The notes: generated by a model not told the origin, from the sequence alone. DNA of 64,000 nucleotides from JAWLHU01 sp041690255 (GCA_041690255.1 JAWLHU010000010.1:124001-188000), one strand, 5' to 3'; positions 8,010 to 17,478 are shown, numbered from the stretch's first letter. Program-made: numbers and translations.

Positions 8010-9623
8010 TCACTGATAGAGGGACGGGTCGTTGGCGGTTGCGACATCGACCAGGGCTGGCCCCGGATAGGCCACCGCCTCCTTCAACCGCTCCAACAGG
8101 CTGGCCTGCTCCTCCACCCGCCAGGCCTTCCATCCGAAAGCCCTTGCCACAGCTGCAAAATCTGGGTTCTGCAACTGATGTCCGAATGGTCGATATCCCT
8201 CCTGGACCGCTTTGTGCTCCTCCAGGGCCAGTGAGCCGTTGCGGGCCACCACGACGGTGATGTCCACCCTCTCCTGCACGGCCGTCCGCAGTTCACCCAG
8301 AAGGGTGGTAATGCTGCCGTCGCCGGTCAGACAGATCACCTGGGCCGACGGCGCAGACAGCCTGGCTGCGACCGCTGCCGGAAGGGCGTAGCCCATGGAG
8401 CGCCACCGGCCGGAGAAGAGCGTCCGATAGGACTCCCCGCGATAGTCCCGGTTGAAGAAGAGCAGGTGGTCGCCGGTGTCCAGCGTGAAGATCGCCCCCG
8501 GACGTGCGACTTGCTCCAGGGCGCGGACCAGTACCGCCGGGGGAACGGGACCGGTCGCCTCGGGGAGCAGCCTCCCCTCTCGCCCCCGCTCCTCCTCCCA
8601 TGCGGCTTTCAGTCCCTGCAGACGGGCTCGCCAGGCCCCACGGTCGGGACCGGCATTCGCCTGCATGAGCGAGAGGAGCGCCGGTATGACCTGGGCGGCA
8701 TCGCCTGGCAGGCCGAAGGCGACCGGGGTCTGCATGCCGATATTCGCCGGGCAGCGATCGATCTGGACCACCTGCACCCGAGCCGGCATCTGCTTGGCCG
8801 GCCACCAGGTGGAGCCCGCCACGAGCACCAGGTCTGCCTCCCGAAGGGCGGCGTGGGCCGCCGGTGTCCCGCCGGTGCCCACCCCGCCCAGAACCAGGTC
8901 ATGCCCGTCGGGCAGCATCCCCTTGCCTCCCAGCGCAAGGAGAATCCCCGCCCCCCAGACCCGCGTCAGTTCGGCCAGACCGCCCGCCGCCGGCCAGGCC
9001 CCATGCCCTGCCAGGATCAGTGGGCGCTCCGCACCGCGCAGCAGCCCGGCCGCCTGCTGCAGGACAGGTTCGGCCACCACCGGCGGCGCCGTGAGGTAGG
9101 GCTCCGGCTGGCGAATCATGGCGGGAACCGGGCTGTGCCAGTAATCCTTCGGCACCCCGATCTGCGCGACACGCCCTTCCCCCACAGCGGTCTTCATGGC
9201 CCGGAGCAAGAGACCCTCCATGGCGCCGGGGCTGGTCAGGGTCTCGGTGTACCCCGCCAGCGCCCCGACAATTCCGGGCTGGTGGACGTACTGCTTCGCC
9301 GGCCCACCTACCTTGTAGGACTCCACCTGCCCGGTCAGGACCAACAGGGGCACCCGGTCAGCGTATCCGTCGGCAATGCCGTTGACCAGGTTCGCCAGCC
9401 CGGGACCACTCGTGCCCACGCAGACCGCCAGCCGCCCGGTCAGCTTTGCCTCCGTCGAGGCCATGAATCCGGCGGCGGACTCATGGGCGACCGGCACAAA
9501 GCGGAGTCGGTTCTGCCGGCTGAGTGTGTCCATGAGCGGCAGGATCGCATCGCCCGTCAACCCGTAGACGTGCCGTACACCCCACGCGACCAACTGCTCC
9601 ACCAGGTACTCTGCAACATTCAA
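8010..9623 (-). CDS. thiamine-diphosphate-dependent enzyme (acetolactate synthase / pyruvate oxidase-like)
   Basis: A 537-residue decarboxylase-family protein with the usual three-domain order. The N-terminal Pyr domain has HESAAGFMA with the activating Glu; the C-terminal PP domain has the cofactor motif GDGSITTLLGELRTAVQERVDITVVV split over its length (GDGS to N, ~30 residues). The substrate is unclear: motifs fit the acetolactate synthase/pyruvate oxidase/oxalyl-CoA decarboxylase superfamily but not one member. The frame runs open to 9863, yet TTG 9623 is preceded by GGGGAGGTG and matches the family start (VAEYLVEQLVAWGV). It begins 50 bases after a cupredoxin lipoprotein gene, implying an operon. 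Confidence 0.82.
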   Translation of the reverse strand: MNVAEYLVEQLVAWGVRHVYGLTGDAILPLMDTLSRQNRLRFVPVAHESAAGFMASTEAKLTGRLAVCVGTSGPGLANLVNGIADGYADRVPLLVLTGQVESYKVGGPAKQYVHQPGIVGALAGYTETLTSPGAMEGLLLRAMKTAVGEGRVAQIGVPKDYWHSPVPAMIRQPEPYLTAPPVVAEPVLQQAAGLLRGAERPLILAGHGAWPAAGGLAELTRVWGAGILLALGGKGMLPDGHDLVLGGVGTGGTPAAHAALREADLVLVAGSTWWPAKQMPARVQVVQIDRCPANIGMQTPVAFGLPGDAAQVIPALLSLMQANAGPDRGAWRARLQGLKAAWEEERGREGRLLPEATGPVPPAVLVRALEQVARPGAIFTLDTGDHLLFFNRDYRGESYRTLFSGRWRSMGYALPAAVAARLSAPSAQVICLTGDGSITTLLGELRTAVQERVDITVVVARNGSLALEEHKAVQEGYRPFGHQLQNPDFAAVARAFGWKAWRVEEQASLLERLKEAVAYPGPALVDVATANDPSLYQ

Positions 9624-9672
9624 AGAGGGCACCTCCCCGATCGGTAGGATGCCCTCTTTCGCGGTCTCCTGC

Positions 9673-10407
9673 CTACTCCACGACCTCGAGAATCCCCCGC
9701 ATCCCCCGCTGAAGGTGATCCTCCACGTGGCACTCGTATGGGTAGACACCGACCTTCTCCGCAACGAAGGACTTCTCGGCCACCTGCCCGGGCTGGATCG
9801 GCCCGATCTCAAAGTCCAGATCCTCGATCTCGAACTCGTGTCGTTCGGTGCCCCGGTTCTCAAACCGGATCGTGACCCTCGTCCCCTTTCTTACCGTCAG
9901 TCTGTTCGGCTGGAACCGGTAATCGACGGCCACCACGGTGATCGTCTGCTCCGGCCCCGCCGCCGGCATCAGCCGGGCAGTCTCTGCCGGTGGCTCTGAG
10001 GCGGCCGGCCCCTGAGCCATGACCGCAACGGAGAGCATCAGCCCCTGCCGGAACTCGGCCACCTCCCGGCGGATCGCCGTGGCGTCGAGCTCTTCCTCAG
10101 CCATCATCTTGCGGATGACCGAATGGGCCTCCACCATCTGCCTGGCGGCGGACATGTCCGCAACGCTGACCGGCCCAAGGAACCTGCCGAAGGCGACGCG
10201 CATCTCCTCGTAGGCGATCTGGGCCGCCCGGTGATCGCCCCGGTCGGCGGCCTCCTGCAGCGCCTCTGCCGCAGCCGACGCGGCTGCCATGGCCTCCTGG
10301 ACCGGGTCGAGCGCCGCGGTGGGCCTTGATTGCGATTCCCGGCTGCATCCGGTAAGCAGCAGCAGACCGATCATGAGCAGGCTCCCGATCCATCGCTTCA
10401 CACGCAT
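9673..10407 (-). CDS. lipoprotein with C-terminal cupredoxin-like domain
   Basis: A 244-residue exported protein. The N-terminus is a lipoprotein signal (LLLLTGC, Cys about residue 21). Residues ~40-130 form a helical, Ala-rich region; residues ~150-244 form a beta-rich cupredoxin-like domain. Candidate type-1 copper ligands are the His in GTERHEF, then Cys and His in YPYECHVEDH and the Met in QRGMRG. The combination of helical domain and cupredoxin recalls EfeO-like iron-uptake proteins, but the role is not known. It is cotranscribed with the thiamine-diphosphate enzyme and diverges from the patatin gene. Confidence 0.72.
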   Translation of the reverse strand: MRVKRWIGSLLMIGLLLLTGCSRESQSRPTAALDPVQEAMAAASAAAEALQEAADRGDHRAAQIAYEEMRVAFGRFLGPVSVADMSAARQMVEAHSVIRKMMAEEELDATAIRREVAEFRQGLMLSVAVMAQGPAASEPPAETARLMPAAGPEQTITVVAVDYRFQPNRLTVRKGTRVTIRFENRGTERHEFEIEDLDFEIGPIQPGQVAEKSFVAEKVGVYPYECHVEDHLQRGMRGILEVVE

Positions 10408-10558
10408 GACTCACCCATCCCCTACATGCTGCGCTTCTGCTCCAGAGTATCGCCCGCATTGGCCGGGCAGAACCTGAACCCGCCTCCCGTGATCACAGGT
10501 CTTTCGGGCGAATCTATCGAATAATGGTATATTATCGACCATGGGGAGGTTGTTCGGC

Positions 10559-11527
10559 ATGATGCGCCTGGCACAGGGAGTTTTTAAGGGTGGCGGTGTG
10601 AAGGGGATCGGATTGGCAGGGGCTCTGACCGTTGCGGAGGAGCAGGGATGGCGCTGGAGAGCCGTCGCCGGCACGTCGGCCGGCTCGATCACGGCGGCGC
10701 TCGTGGCGGCTGGCTACAGGGCACCGGAGGTCCAGAAGATCATCTTCGGTCTCGACTTCCGCAAGTTTGAAGATGGGGGCGGCCTGAAGTCGCTCAACCT
10801 GCTGCTCCATGAAGGGATCTACAAAGGGCAGTACGTGATCGATCTCATGCAACGCCTGCTGGGGGAGCGGCTGGGCAAGGCCGTGGTCACCTTTCGGGAT
10901 CTGCCGATCACCTGCCGGATCGTCGCCTCCGATCTAACCCACAAGCGGCTCCTGGTCTTTCCCGATGACCTCGGCGGGGCGCCCTACAACCTGCCCGATC
11001 CCCTCTCCTTCCCCGTGGCCGAAGCTGTCCGCGCATCCGTATCGATCCCGTTCTTCTTTGAGCCCTATCACCTCTCGCTGCCCAACGGGGCCACCGCCAC
11101 CCTGGTAGATGGCGGCCTGCTCTCCAACTTCCCCATCCACCTCTTCGAGCCGATCGGAAAGGCGGCCGCAGTCCCCACCTTCGGCTTTGACCTTGTCGCA
11201 CCGGGCGATGACGAACCGGAGCCGACCGGTACCCCGCGCCAGTTGGTCGAGGCGCTGATCAACACGCTCCTGGGCGGACGGGACAACTCCGACCTGCTGA
11301 ATCAGGAGTACGCCCGGGCCATCCTGATCGACACCGGCAGCTACCAGACAACGCAATTCGACATTGACGAGGCCGGCAAGGAGTGGCTCTTCCAGAGCGG
11401 CCGGAAGGCGGCGGAGAGCTTCTTTGCCGACCCGGAAACAGAGGCGTGGCTCAAGCGCTTCCCCTATCGCATGGTCGCCCGGAACGAGACGGCTGCCGGG
11501 GGGCAGGCACCCGATCCGAAGTCCTGA
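10559..11527 (+). CDS. patatin-like phospholipase
   Basis: A 322-residue serine lipid acyl hydrolase of the patatin family. The oxyanion-hole motif GGGVKG lies at about residues 11-16, the nucleophile elbow GTSAG at 38-42 (Ser40) and the catalytic Asp in DGG around 185, completing the Ser-Asp dyad. No signal peptide, so it is probably cytosolic. The frame starts at ATG 10541, but GGGGAGG at 10543-10549 sits inside that extension and is spaced 9 bases from ATG 10559, which I prefer. It heads a two-gene plus-strand unit against the local direction. Confidence 0.87.
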   Translation: MMRLAQGVFKGGGVKGIGLAGALTVAEEQGWRWRAVAGTSAGSITAALVAAGYRAPEVQKIIFGLDFRKFEDGGGLKSLNLLLHEGIYKGQYVIDLMQRLLGERLGKAVVTFRDLPITCRIVASDLTHKRLLVFPDDLGGAPYNLPDPLSFPVAEAVRASVSIPFFFEPYHLSLPNGATATLVDGGLLSNFPIHLFEPIGKAAAVPTFGFDLVAPGDDEPEPTGTPRQLVEALINTLLGGRDNSDLLNQEYARAILIDTGSYQTTQFDIDEAGKEWLFQSGRKAAESFFADPETEAWLKRFPYRMVARNETAAGGQAPDPKS

Positions 11528-11578
11528 CCTGCGACCAACGGCGGAGGAGTCTCGTCCGACGGGCAGGAGGTGGCATCA

Positions 11579-12202
11579 TTGCATTCTGTTCTCAGAGCGC
11601 TGGCGGACGGGGTAGCCCTGACCGGAGAGATCGCCCATGATGTCCCCCGGTTCCTGATCTGCCACGGCTGTCCCCACACGGCCGAGCATGTGGCGCGTGT
11701 CGCCCAAGAGGCTACCAGGGTGGCCGAGCGGTCTGGGGAGAGGCCGGGTGCCGCTGCCCTGGCCGGCTGGCTGCACGATGTCAGTGCTGTCTTTCCCCCG
11801 GCCGACCGAGCTGACGTCGCCCATCAACTTGGGGTGACCGTCCTACCCGAGGAAGAGTCCTTCCCGCTGATCATCCACCAGAAGCTCTCCGTCGTCCTGG
11901 CTCGGGAGGTTTTTGGCATCACCGATCAGACGGTTCTGGATGCAGTCGGCTGCCACACCACCCTGCGACGGGATCCGACCCGACTGGATCTCGTCCTCTT
12001 CGTCGCCGACAAGATCGAGTGGGACCAGTCGGGGATACCGCCCTACCTTGACAGGGTGACCGGTGGTCTGGACCATTCCTTGGCGGATGCGGCCCTGGCC
12101 TATCTCTCCTGGATGCACGAGCGGCGGGGGTCGCTGCGCGTGGTCCACCCGTGGCTGCGAGATGCGTACGAGCAGTTGTCGGGCCGATCCTGGGGAGAGT
12201 AA
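11579..12202 (+). CDS. HD-domain hydrolase, YqeK-like
   Basis: A 207-residue protein with HD-superfamily metal ligands: His in TAEHVARV, the HD pair in WLHDVS, a His in CHTTL and Asp in VADKIEWD. The spacing resembles YqeK (Ap4A hydrolase family), although YqeK is normally beside nadD and this gene is not. The nucleotide substrate is inference. TTG 11579 is chosen because AGGAGG at 11565-11570 sits 8 bases before it, while the alternative GTG 11570 overlaps that site. It follows the patatin gene by about 50 bases. Confidence 0.75.
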   Translation: MHSVLRALADGVALTGEIAHDVPRFLICHGCPHTAEHVARVAQEATRVAERSGERPGAAALAGWLHDVSAVFPPADRADVAHQLGVTVLPEEESFPLIIHQKLSVVLAREVFGITDQTVLDAVGCHTTLRRDPTRLDLVLFVADKIEWDQSGIPPYLDRVTGGLDHSLADAALAYLSWMHERRGSLRVVHPWLRDAYEQLSGRSWGE

Positions 12203-12256
12203 GCCGAAATGAGATCGCCCTGGCAGGCCGGCCGGCTGTAGCCCCGCCCACAGAAA

Positions 12257-12290
12257 GAGCCCCCGCGACGGATGATCGTCACGGGGGCTC
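12257..12290. terminator. bidirectional terminator between yqeK-like gene and proS
   Basis: Long stem GAGCCCCCG...CGGGGGCTC with an inner GACG/CGTC extension, between convergent genes. T-rich flanks are modest on both sides. Confidence 0.7.
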
Positions 12291-12296
12291 CTTGCT

Positions 12297-13763
12297 TTAG
12301 TAGGCCCGGGCAAACCAGAGCGTGTGCTTCGCCTCGCCGCCGCAGGTTATGCAGGTATGCTTCTCCGCCGGCGGGGTGAAGGGGATGTTCCGCGAGGTGA
12401 ACTTGGTCTCCTCCTTCACCTTCGCCTCGCACTCCGCATCACCGCACCAGCCGGCCAGAACGAACCCGGGCAGGCCGCCCTCGGCCTCCTGCTTGGCAAT
12501 GTGCGCCTTCAGGTCATCCAGGGTATTGACATGCAGGTGGGAGTTGGCCTCCCGGAAAGCGACCGCCTTCTGGTACATGTTCTGCTGGATCTCCGCCAGC
12601 AGACCGGTGATCGTCGCAACGGCATCATCCAGCGGAACTGTGATCTTCTCACCGGTGTCCCGCCGGGCCACCACGCACTGGTTGTTCTCCACGTCGCGCG
12701 GGCCGAGTTCCAGGCGGACCGGCACGCCCCGCATCTCCCATTCGTTGAACTTCCAGCCCGGAGTCTCCTCCCGCAGATCGGCCTTCACCCGCACACCAGC
12801 CGCCTTCAGGGCATCGAAGAGCGGATCGAACTTCGCCATGACCTTCTCACGCAGCTTGGGCGGGCCCACCGGGATCATGATCACCTGGGTCGGCGCCATG
12901 AGCGGCGGCAGCGCCAGGCCCCGGTCATCGCCGTGAACCATGATCAGGGCGCCGATCAGCCGGGTGGACGAACCCCACGAGGTGGTATGGGCGAACTTCT
13001 GCGTGTTATCGCGGTCCAGGAACTTGATGTCAAACGCCTCGGCGAAGTTGGTCCCCATGTAGTGGGAGGTACCGGCCTGCAGCGCCTTGCCATCCTTCAT
13101 CATCGCCTCGATCGAGAAGGTCTCCCTGGCACCGGCGAACTTCTCCGACGGCGTCTTCTGACCCTGGATCACCGGGACAGCCAGGACGTTCTCCACCACC
13201 TCGGCGTAGACGCCCAGCATCTTCATGGTCTCCTCGCGTGCCTCCTCCTCGGTGGCGTGGGCGGTGTGCCCCTCCTGCCAGAGGAACTCGGAGGTGCGCA
13301 GGAACGGCATGGTCCGCTTCTCCCAGCGGAAGACGTTGCACCACTGGTTGACAAGAATTGGCAGATCGCGGTAAGATTGGACCCATTGGGAGTACATATG
13401 CCCGATCATCGTCTCGGAAGTCGGCCGGATTGCCAGCCGCTCCTCCAACTTCTCACCGCCCGCCTCGGTCACCCAGGGCAGCTCCGGGTTAAAGCCCTCA
13501 ACGTGCTCCTTCTCCTTCATGAAGAACGACTCGGGGATCAGCATGGGGAAGTAGGCGTTACGGTGGCCGGTCTCCTTAAACCGCTTGTCCATGGCCTCCT
13601 GGATCCGTTCCCACAACTCATACCCGTCGGGCTTGAAGACAATGCAGCCCCGGACCGGGGAGTAGTCCATGAGGTCGGCCTTCCTAATGGTATCAATGTA
13701 CCACTTCGAGAAGTCCTCCGACTGCGGCGTGATCTCCTTTACGAACCCTTTCTCCTCTTTCAC
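12297..13763 (-). CDS. proS: prolyl-tRNA synthetase (short, archaeal/eukaryotic-like type)
   Basis: Charges tRNA-Pro with proline; 488 residues. Class II motif 2 is visible around FRWEKRTMPFLRTSEFLWQEGHT (given in part), motif 3 around SSTRLIGALIMVHGDDRG. It lacks the large editing insertion and has a C-terminal extension with a Cys pair (CITCG) and an aromatic C-terminus (ARAY), typical of the type also found in some Firmicutes. The frame is open to 13916 but that would run through the T-box; GTG 13763 after AAAGGGG is used. Controlled by the T-box leader upstream. Confidence 0.95.
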   Translation of the reverse strand: MKEEKGFVKEITPQSEDFSKWYIDTIRKADLMDYSPVRGCIVFKPDGYELWERIQEAMDKRFKETGHRNAYFPMLIPESFFMKEKEHVEGFNPELPWVTEAGGEKLEERLAIRPTSETMIGHMYSQWVQSYRDLPILVNQWCNVFRWEKRTMPFLRTSEFLWQEGHTAHATEEEAREETMKMLGVYAEVVENVLAVPVIQGQKTPSEKFAGARETFSIEAMMKDGKALQAGTSHYMGTNFAEAFDIKFLDRDNTQKFAHTTSWGSSTRLIGALIMVHGDDRGLALPPLMAPTQVIMIPVGPPKLREKVMAKFDPLFDALKAAGVRVKADLREETPGWKFNEWEMRGVPVRLELGPRDVENNQCVVARRDTGEKITVPLDDAVATITGLLAEIQQNMYQKAVAFREANSHLHVNTLDDLKAHIAKQEAEGGLPGFVLAGWCGDAECEAKVKEETKFTSRNIPFTPPAEKHTCITCGGEAKHTLWFARAY

Positions 13764-13796
13764 GCGGATACCCCTTTCCGACTCGTCTTGCCGAAA

Positions 13797-14040
13797 TGAA
13801 CGCAAAAACCCCCGTCCCACGTAGGGACGGGGGCAAGAGCTCCCGTGGTACCACCCTGATTGAGCTGCGGCACGCAACTCCACTCCAATCCCCGGTAACG
13901 GGGGGACGACCGGCATGCCTCAACGGCTGCAGCTCAGGGGTGGGATGCACCGCTCGTCTCGTACCGACCTTTCACCAACCGGCCGGCTCTCTGAACGAGT
14001 CTGAATGAGGACGGGCAGGCCCCTTCATCGCCATTTGCTA
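13797..14040 (-). ncRNA. T-box riboswitch leader of proS
   Basis: The minus-strand leader holds the T-box sequence AGGGTGGTACCACGG (13843-13857), overlapping the antiterminator, followed by the competing terminator CCCCCGTCCC/GGGACGGGGG plus TTTTT (13803-13833). Stem I hallmarks are present upstream: GATGAAGG near the start, CAGAGAGCCGG and GGTGAAAGGTCGGTACGAGA. A CCC triplet in GCATCCCACC near 13945 is a plausible proline specifier. Uncharged tRNA-Pro should promote read-through into proS. Confidence 0.93.
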
Positions 14041-14046
14041 CAGAGT

Positions 14047-14075
14047 AGCCTACCAGTCCTGGGTTGGTTTGTCAA
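14047..14075 (-). promoter_or_regulatory. promoter of T-box/proS
   Basis: Minus-strand -35 TTGACA (14070-14075), 17-base spacer, weak -10 TAGGCT (14047-14052), placed immediately before the T-box Stem I. Confidence 0.6.
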
Positions 14076-14116
14076 CCGTGCGCCTAACGGAGACCGCATC
14101 CAGCGTAATGCTGAAG

Positions 14117-15223
14117 CTAGCCGTGCCGACCGTATCCGGTCTTCTGTACACCCGAGGCCTTGATCTCGGCCGCCTTCTGCTCCACAAGGTCGACCAGGGA
14201 CTCGACCATCTCCTCCTCGGAGGTCTTGCGGACCTGGTCACCGCCCACGTAGAGCATCCCCACGCCCTTGCCACCGAAGAGGGCCACGTCGGCCTCCGCC
14301 GCCTCGCCCGGGCCGTTGACCACACAACCCATGACGGCGACGTTCAGCGGCACATCGATATGCGCCAGCCGCTTCTCCACTTCGTTGGCCACCTTCACCA
14401 GGTCGATCTGAACCCGACCGCAGGAGGGGCACGAGATGATGTTGATTCCACGCGAGCGCAGACCCAGAGACTTCAGGATCTCGTAGCCCACCTTCACCTC
14501 TTCGGCACACTCGGTGGAGAGCGAGACTCGAATCGTGTCGCCAATCCCCTCAGCCAGGATGGTACCAATGCCCACCGCACTCTTGATCGATCCGGCGAAG
14601 GGCGTACCCGCCTCTGTGACACCCACATGCAGCGGGTAGTCCACCTTCTCCGACAGCTTCCGGTAGGCGTCGATCATCATCGCCACATTGGACGCCTTGA
14701 TCGAGATGATGGTGTTCTGGAAGTTCAGCTCTTCCAGAATCGCGACGTGCTTGAGGGCGGACTCAACCATCCCCTCGGTGGTGGGAAAGCCATACTTCTC
14801 CAGGAACTCCTCCTCCAGCGAGCCGGCATTGACGCCGATCCGAATGGGGACGTTCCGTTCCTGGCAAGCCTTCACGACCTCCTCCACCTTCCAGCGGGCG
14901 CCGATGTTGCCCGGGTTAATGCGGAGTTTGTCAACACCCGACTGCAGTACCTTCAGGGCAATGCGGTAGTCGAAGTGGACGTCGGCGACCAGGGGGATGT
15001 TGCAGTTGGCCCGGATCTCGCCAAACTTCTCTGCCGCCTCCATGGTTGGGGCAGCCACGCGGACAATGTCGCAGCCCACCTCTTCCAGCGAGCGAATCTG
15101 AGCCAGGACTTCAGGGACGTTGCGGGTATCGCACTTGGTCATCGACTGGACTGAGATCGGCGCGCCACCGCCGACCTGGACGCTGCCTACCTTCACGGCA
15201 CGCGTCAGCTTACGCTCTATCAT
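14117..15223 (-). CDS. ispG: 4-hydroxy-3-methylbut-2-enyl diphosphate synthase
   Basis: [4Fe-4S] enzyme of the MEP isoprenoid pathway, 368 residues, full length for the bacterial form. TIM-barrel N-terminal domain starts with VGGGAPISVQSMT; the C-terminal domain carries the cluster ligands, CPSCGR near 268 and GCVVNGPGEA near 303. It follows rseP and dxr; dxr and ispG are in the same pathway, supplying precursors for the undecaprenyl synthase encoded upstream. Confidence 0.96.
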   Translation of the reverse strand: MIERKLTRAVKVGSVQVGGGAPISVQSMTKCDTRNVPEVLAQIRSLEEVGCDIVRVAAPTMEAAEKFGEIRANCNIPLVADVHFDYRIALKVLQSGVDKLRINPGNIGARWKVEEVVKACQERNVPIRIGVNAGSLEEEFLEKYGFPTTEGMVESALKHVAILEELNFQNTIISIKASNVAMMIDAYRKLSEKVDYPLHVGVTEAGTPFAGSIKSAVGIGTILAEGIGDTIRVSLSTECAEEVKVGYEILKSLGLRSRGINIISCPSCGRVQIDLVKVANEVEKRLAHIDVPLNVAVMGCVVNGPGEAAEADVALFGGKGVGMLYVGGDQVRKTSEEEMVESLVDLVEQKAAEIKASGVQKTGYGRHG

Positions 15224-15266
15224 GACCTTTCTATCCCCTTACGCTCAACGTTATCTTCACGGGTCG

Positions 15267-16313
15267 TTAGCGCCCGAACAGATCGAAGTAAGTGACGACC
15301 AGGATCATGCTGATCAGCACAACAAAGCCCGCGAAATGAACCATGTTCTCCCGCTGCGGATCGACCCGACGGCCACGAACCGCCTCGACCAGGATAAAGA
15401 CCAGGCGGGAGCCATCCAGGGCGGGAATGGGCAGCAGGTTGAAGATCGCGAGATTGATCGAGAGCAAGCCCGTCAGGTTGATCAGGCTGTCAAGCCCACG
15501 GGAGGCCTGCGTGGCAATCTCACGCGTGATCCCTACAGGGCCGGAGACATCTACCTTCACCCGTCCAGTCACCGTATCCAGGAGACCGACAGTCACGGCC
15601 TTGGTCAGGGTGGCAGTGTAGACAGGCCCCTGCCCCAACGCCTTGAGAAAAGAGCCACGCTGAGTGGAGGGCACAATGCCTACCATGTACCGCCCCTCCT
15701 GCAGGATCGGCTGGACGTTGATCACCTCAACGGCCTGGCCACGCTGCACCTTCAGCACGAGAGGACTGCCGTCCGAGGTACCGACAATGCGCAGGATATC
15801 ATTCCACTCTGCGACCGGCGCCCCGTTGATCTCGAGGATCCGGTCACCGCCCTGCAGCCCAGCCGTCACGGCCGGGCAAGGCTGCATCTTTAGCTGACCA
15901 TCCACCTGGACCGGGCACTCTTCCAGAATCCCACCCAAGACCGGATCAGGGATGGTGACACCAACCTGATAGATGAGCACCGAGAAGAGAACGGAGGCAA
16001 GCACCAGGTTCATGAACGGGCCGGCGGCAATGGTCAGAAAGCGAGCCAGAACGGACTTCTGGGAGAAGCCTTTGGGATCGTCCATCTCGGTCTCTTCCAT
16101 ACCGGCCATACGGACAAAGCCACCCAGAGGGATCGCGCGAAGGTTGTACCGGGTCTCTCCGCGCTCAAAACCCGCCACTACGGGACCAAAGCCCAACGCG
16201 AACTCGTGGACCCGGATATCGAAAAACTTGGCTACGGCGAAGTGTCCGAGCTCATGTATGAAGATCAGAAGCCCGAAGACCGGAATCGCCCAGAGCCAGT
16301 CAACTAGGGTCAC
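15267..16313 (-). CDS. rseP: RIP metalloprotease RseP/RasP (site-2 protease)
   Basis: Intramembrane zinc protease that cleaves anti-sigma factors and signal-peptide remnants; 348 residues. The zinc motif HELGHF is in the first helix (about residues 20-25), a single PDZ domain covers ~125-200, and the third ligand motif NLLPIPALDG is near 300. Four hydrophobic helices fit the family. GTG 16313 after GGTGGTGAG is preferred over the ATG at 16349 that would overlap dxr; it begins 4 bases after the dxr stop. Confidence 0.94.
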   Translation of the reverse strand: MTLVDWLWAIPVFGLLIFIHELGHFAVAKFFDIRVHEFALGFGPVVAGFERGETRYNLRAIPLGGFVRMAGMEETEMDDPKGFSQKSVLARFLTIAAGPFMNLVLASVLFSVLIYQVGVTIPDPVLGGILEECPVQVDGQLKMQPCPAVTAGLQGGDRILEINGAPVAEWNDILRIVGTSDGSPLVLKVQRGQAVEVINVQPILQEGRYMVGIVPSTQRGSFLKALGQGPVYTATLTKAVTVGLLDTVTGRVKVDVSGPVGITREIATQASRGLDSLINLTGLLSINLAIFNLLPIPALDGSRLVFILVEAVRGRRVDPQRENMVHFAGFVVLISMILVVTYFDLFGR

Positions 16314-16317
16314 AGAC

Positions 16318-17478
16318 TCACCACCTATTCCATGATGCGGCGACCTCACGGGCCCACTGATCGGCCTCCAGAATTGCCTCCAGATCAGGTCCGGACACCA
16401 CCTGATGCCGTTCCATTATACCGTGCACAATCTTAAAGATATGATCAAAGGAGATCTCGCCGGCCAGGAATTGACCCACGGCCACCTCGTTGGCAGCGTT
16501 CATGACCGCCGGCATCGTTCCACCCATTGTAACGGCCTCACGAGCGTAGTTCAAGGAAGGGAAAGTGACCGGGTCCGGCCGCTCGAAAGTGAGGGTTCCC
16601 ACTTGGAAGAGGTCAAGCCGTTCCACAAAGGTCTCGGTCCGCTCGGGGTAACAGAGCGCATACTGGATCGGCAGCCGCATATCGGTCGGGCCAAGCTGAG
16701 CGATTACGTTCCCGTCCCGGTATTCCACTGCTGAATGCACGATCGACTGTGGATGAACCACCACTTCGATCCGCTCCATGGGCATCTGGAAAAGCCAGTG
16801 CGCCTCGATCATCTCCAGCGCCTTGTTCATCAGCGTGGCACTGTCAATGGTGATCTTGGCGCCCATCACCCAGCGGGGATGCTTCAGCGCCTCTTCCTTT
16901 GTGATCGACGATAGGTCCCTGCGGCCCCGAAACGGTCCGCCCGATGCGGTCAGGAGCAGCCGCTTCACCGCCTGAGGATCCTCGCCGGCCAGGCACTGGA
17001 AAAGGGCCGAATGCTCGGAGTCCACCGGAATGATCTTCACACCATGCCGGCGGGCTGCGTGCATGACCAGTTCTCCAGCGGCGACGAGGGTCTCCTTATT
17101 CGCCAGGGCGATATCCTTGCCAGCGGCGATCGCCGCCAGGGTCGGCTTCAGACCGAGGGCGCCCACCACCGATGTGAGGAGCATCTGTACAGCCGGATGG
17201 ACCGCCACACGCTCCAAACCCGACTCCCCCCAGAAGATCTCGGGCATGGGGGTGCCTGATTGCTCGAGCAGAAGCCGCTTCAGCCCCAGCGCGGCCTCCT
17301 CCCCCGGCACCGAGACGACCGCCGGATGATACCGCCGAACCTGTTCGGCCAGAATGTCCACCCGGCTGCCTGCAGCCAGGCCGACCACACGAAAGCGGCC
17401 GGGAAAGTGGTCGATCACATCGAGCGCCTGGGTCCCGATCGACCCGGTCGACCCAATGATAGCAATCCCCTTGGTCAT
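16318..17478 (-). CDS. dxr: 1-deoxy-D-xylulose 5-phosphate reductoisomerase
   Basis: Second step of the MEP pathway (NADPH-dependent, Mn2+/Mg2+). 386 residues, full length. N-terminal Rossmann motif GSTGSIGTQALDV, catalytic-domain motifs PVDSEHSALFQ and LTASGGPFRG, and the metal-binding SATLMNKALEMIEAHWLF are all present. It lies between the ytvI-like gene and rseP in the standard Firmicute order cdsA-dxr-rseP. Confidence 0.97.
   Translation of the reverse strand: MTKGIAIIGSTGSIGTQALDVIDHFPGRFRVVGLAAGSRVDILAEQVRRYHPAVVSVPGEEAALGLKRLLLEQSGTPMPEIFWGESGLERVAVHPAVQMLLTSVVGALGLKPTLAAIAAGKDIALANKETLVAAGELVMHAARRHGVKIIPVDSEHSALFQCLAGEDPQAVKRLLLTASGGPFRGRRDLSSITKEEALKHPRWVMGAKITIDSATLMNKALEMIEAHWLFQMPMERIEVVVHPQSIVHSAVEYRDGNVIAQLGPTDMRLPIQYALCYPERTETFVERLDLFQVGTLTFERPDPVTFPSLNYAREAVTMGGTMPAVMNAANEVAVGQFLAGEISFDHIFKIVHGIMERHQVVSGPDLEAILEADQWAREVAASWNRW

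Noticed and set aside
13764..13916. N-terminal extension of prolyl-tRNA synthetase
   Set aside because: It would translate through the T-box antiterminator and terminator.
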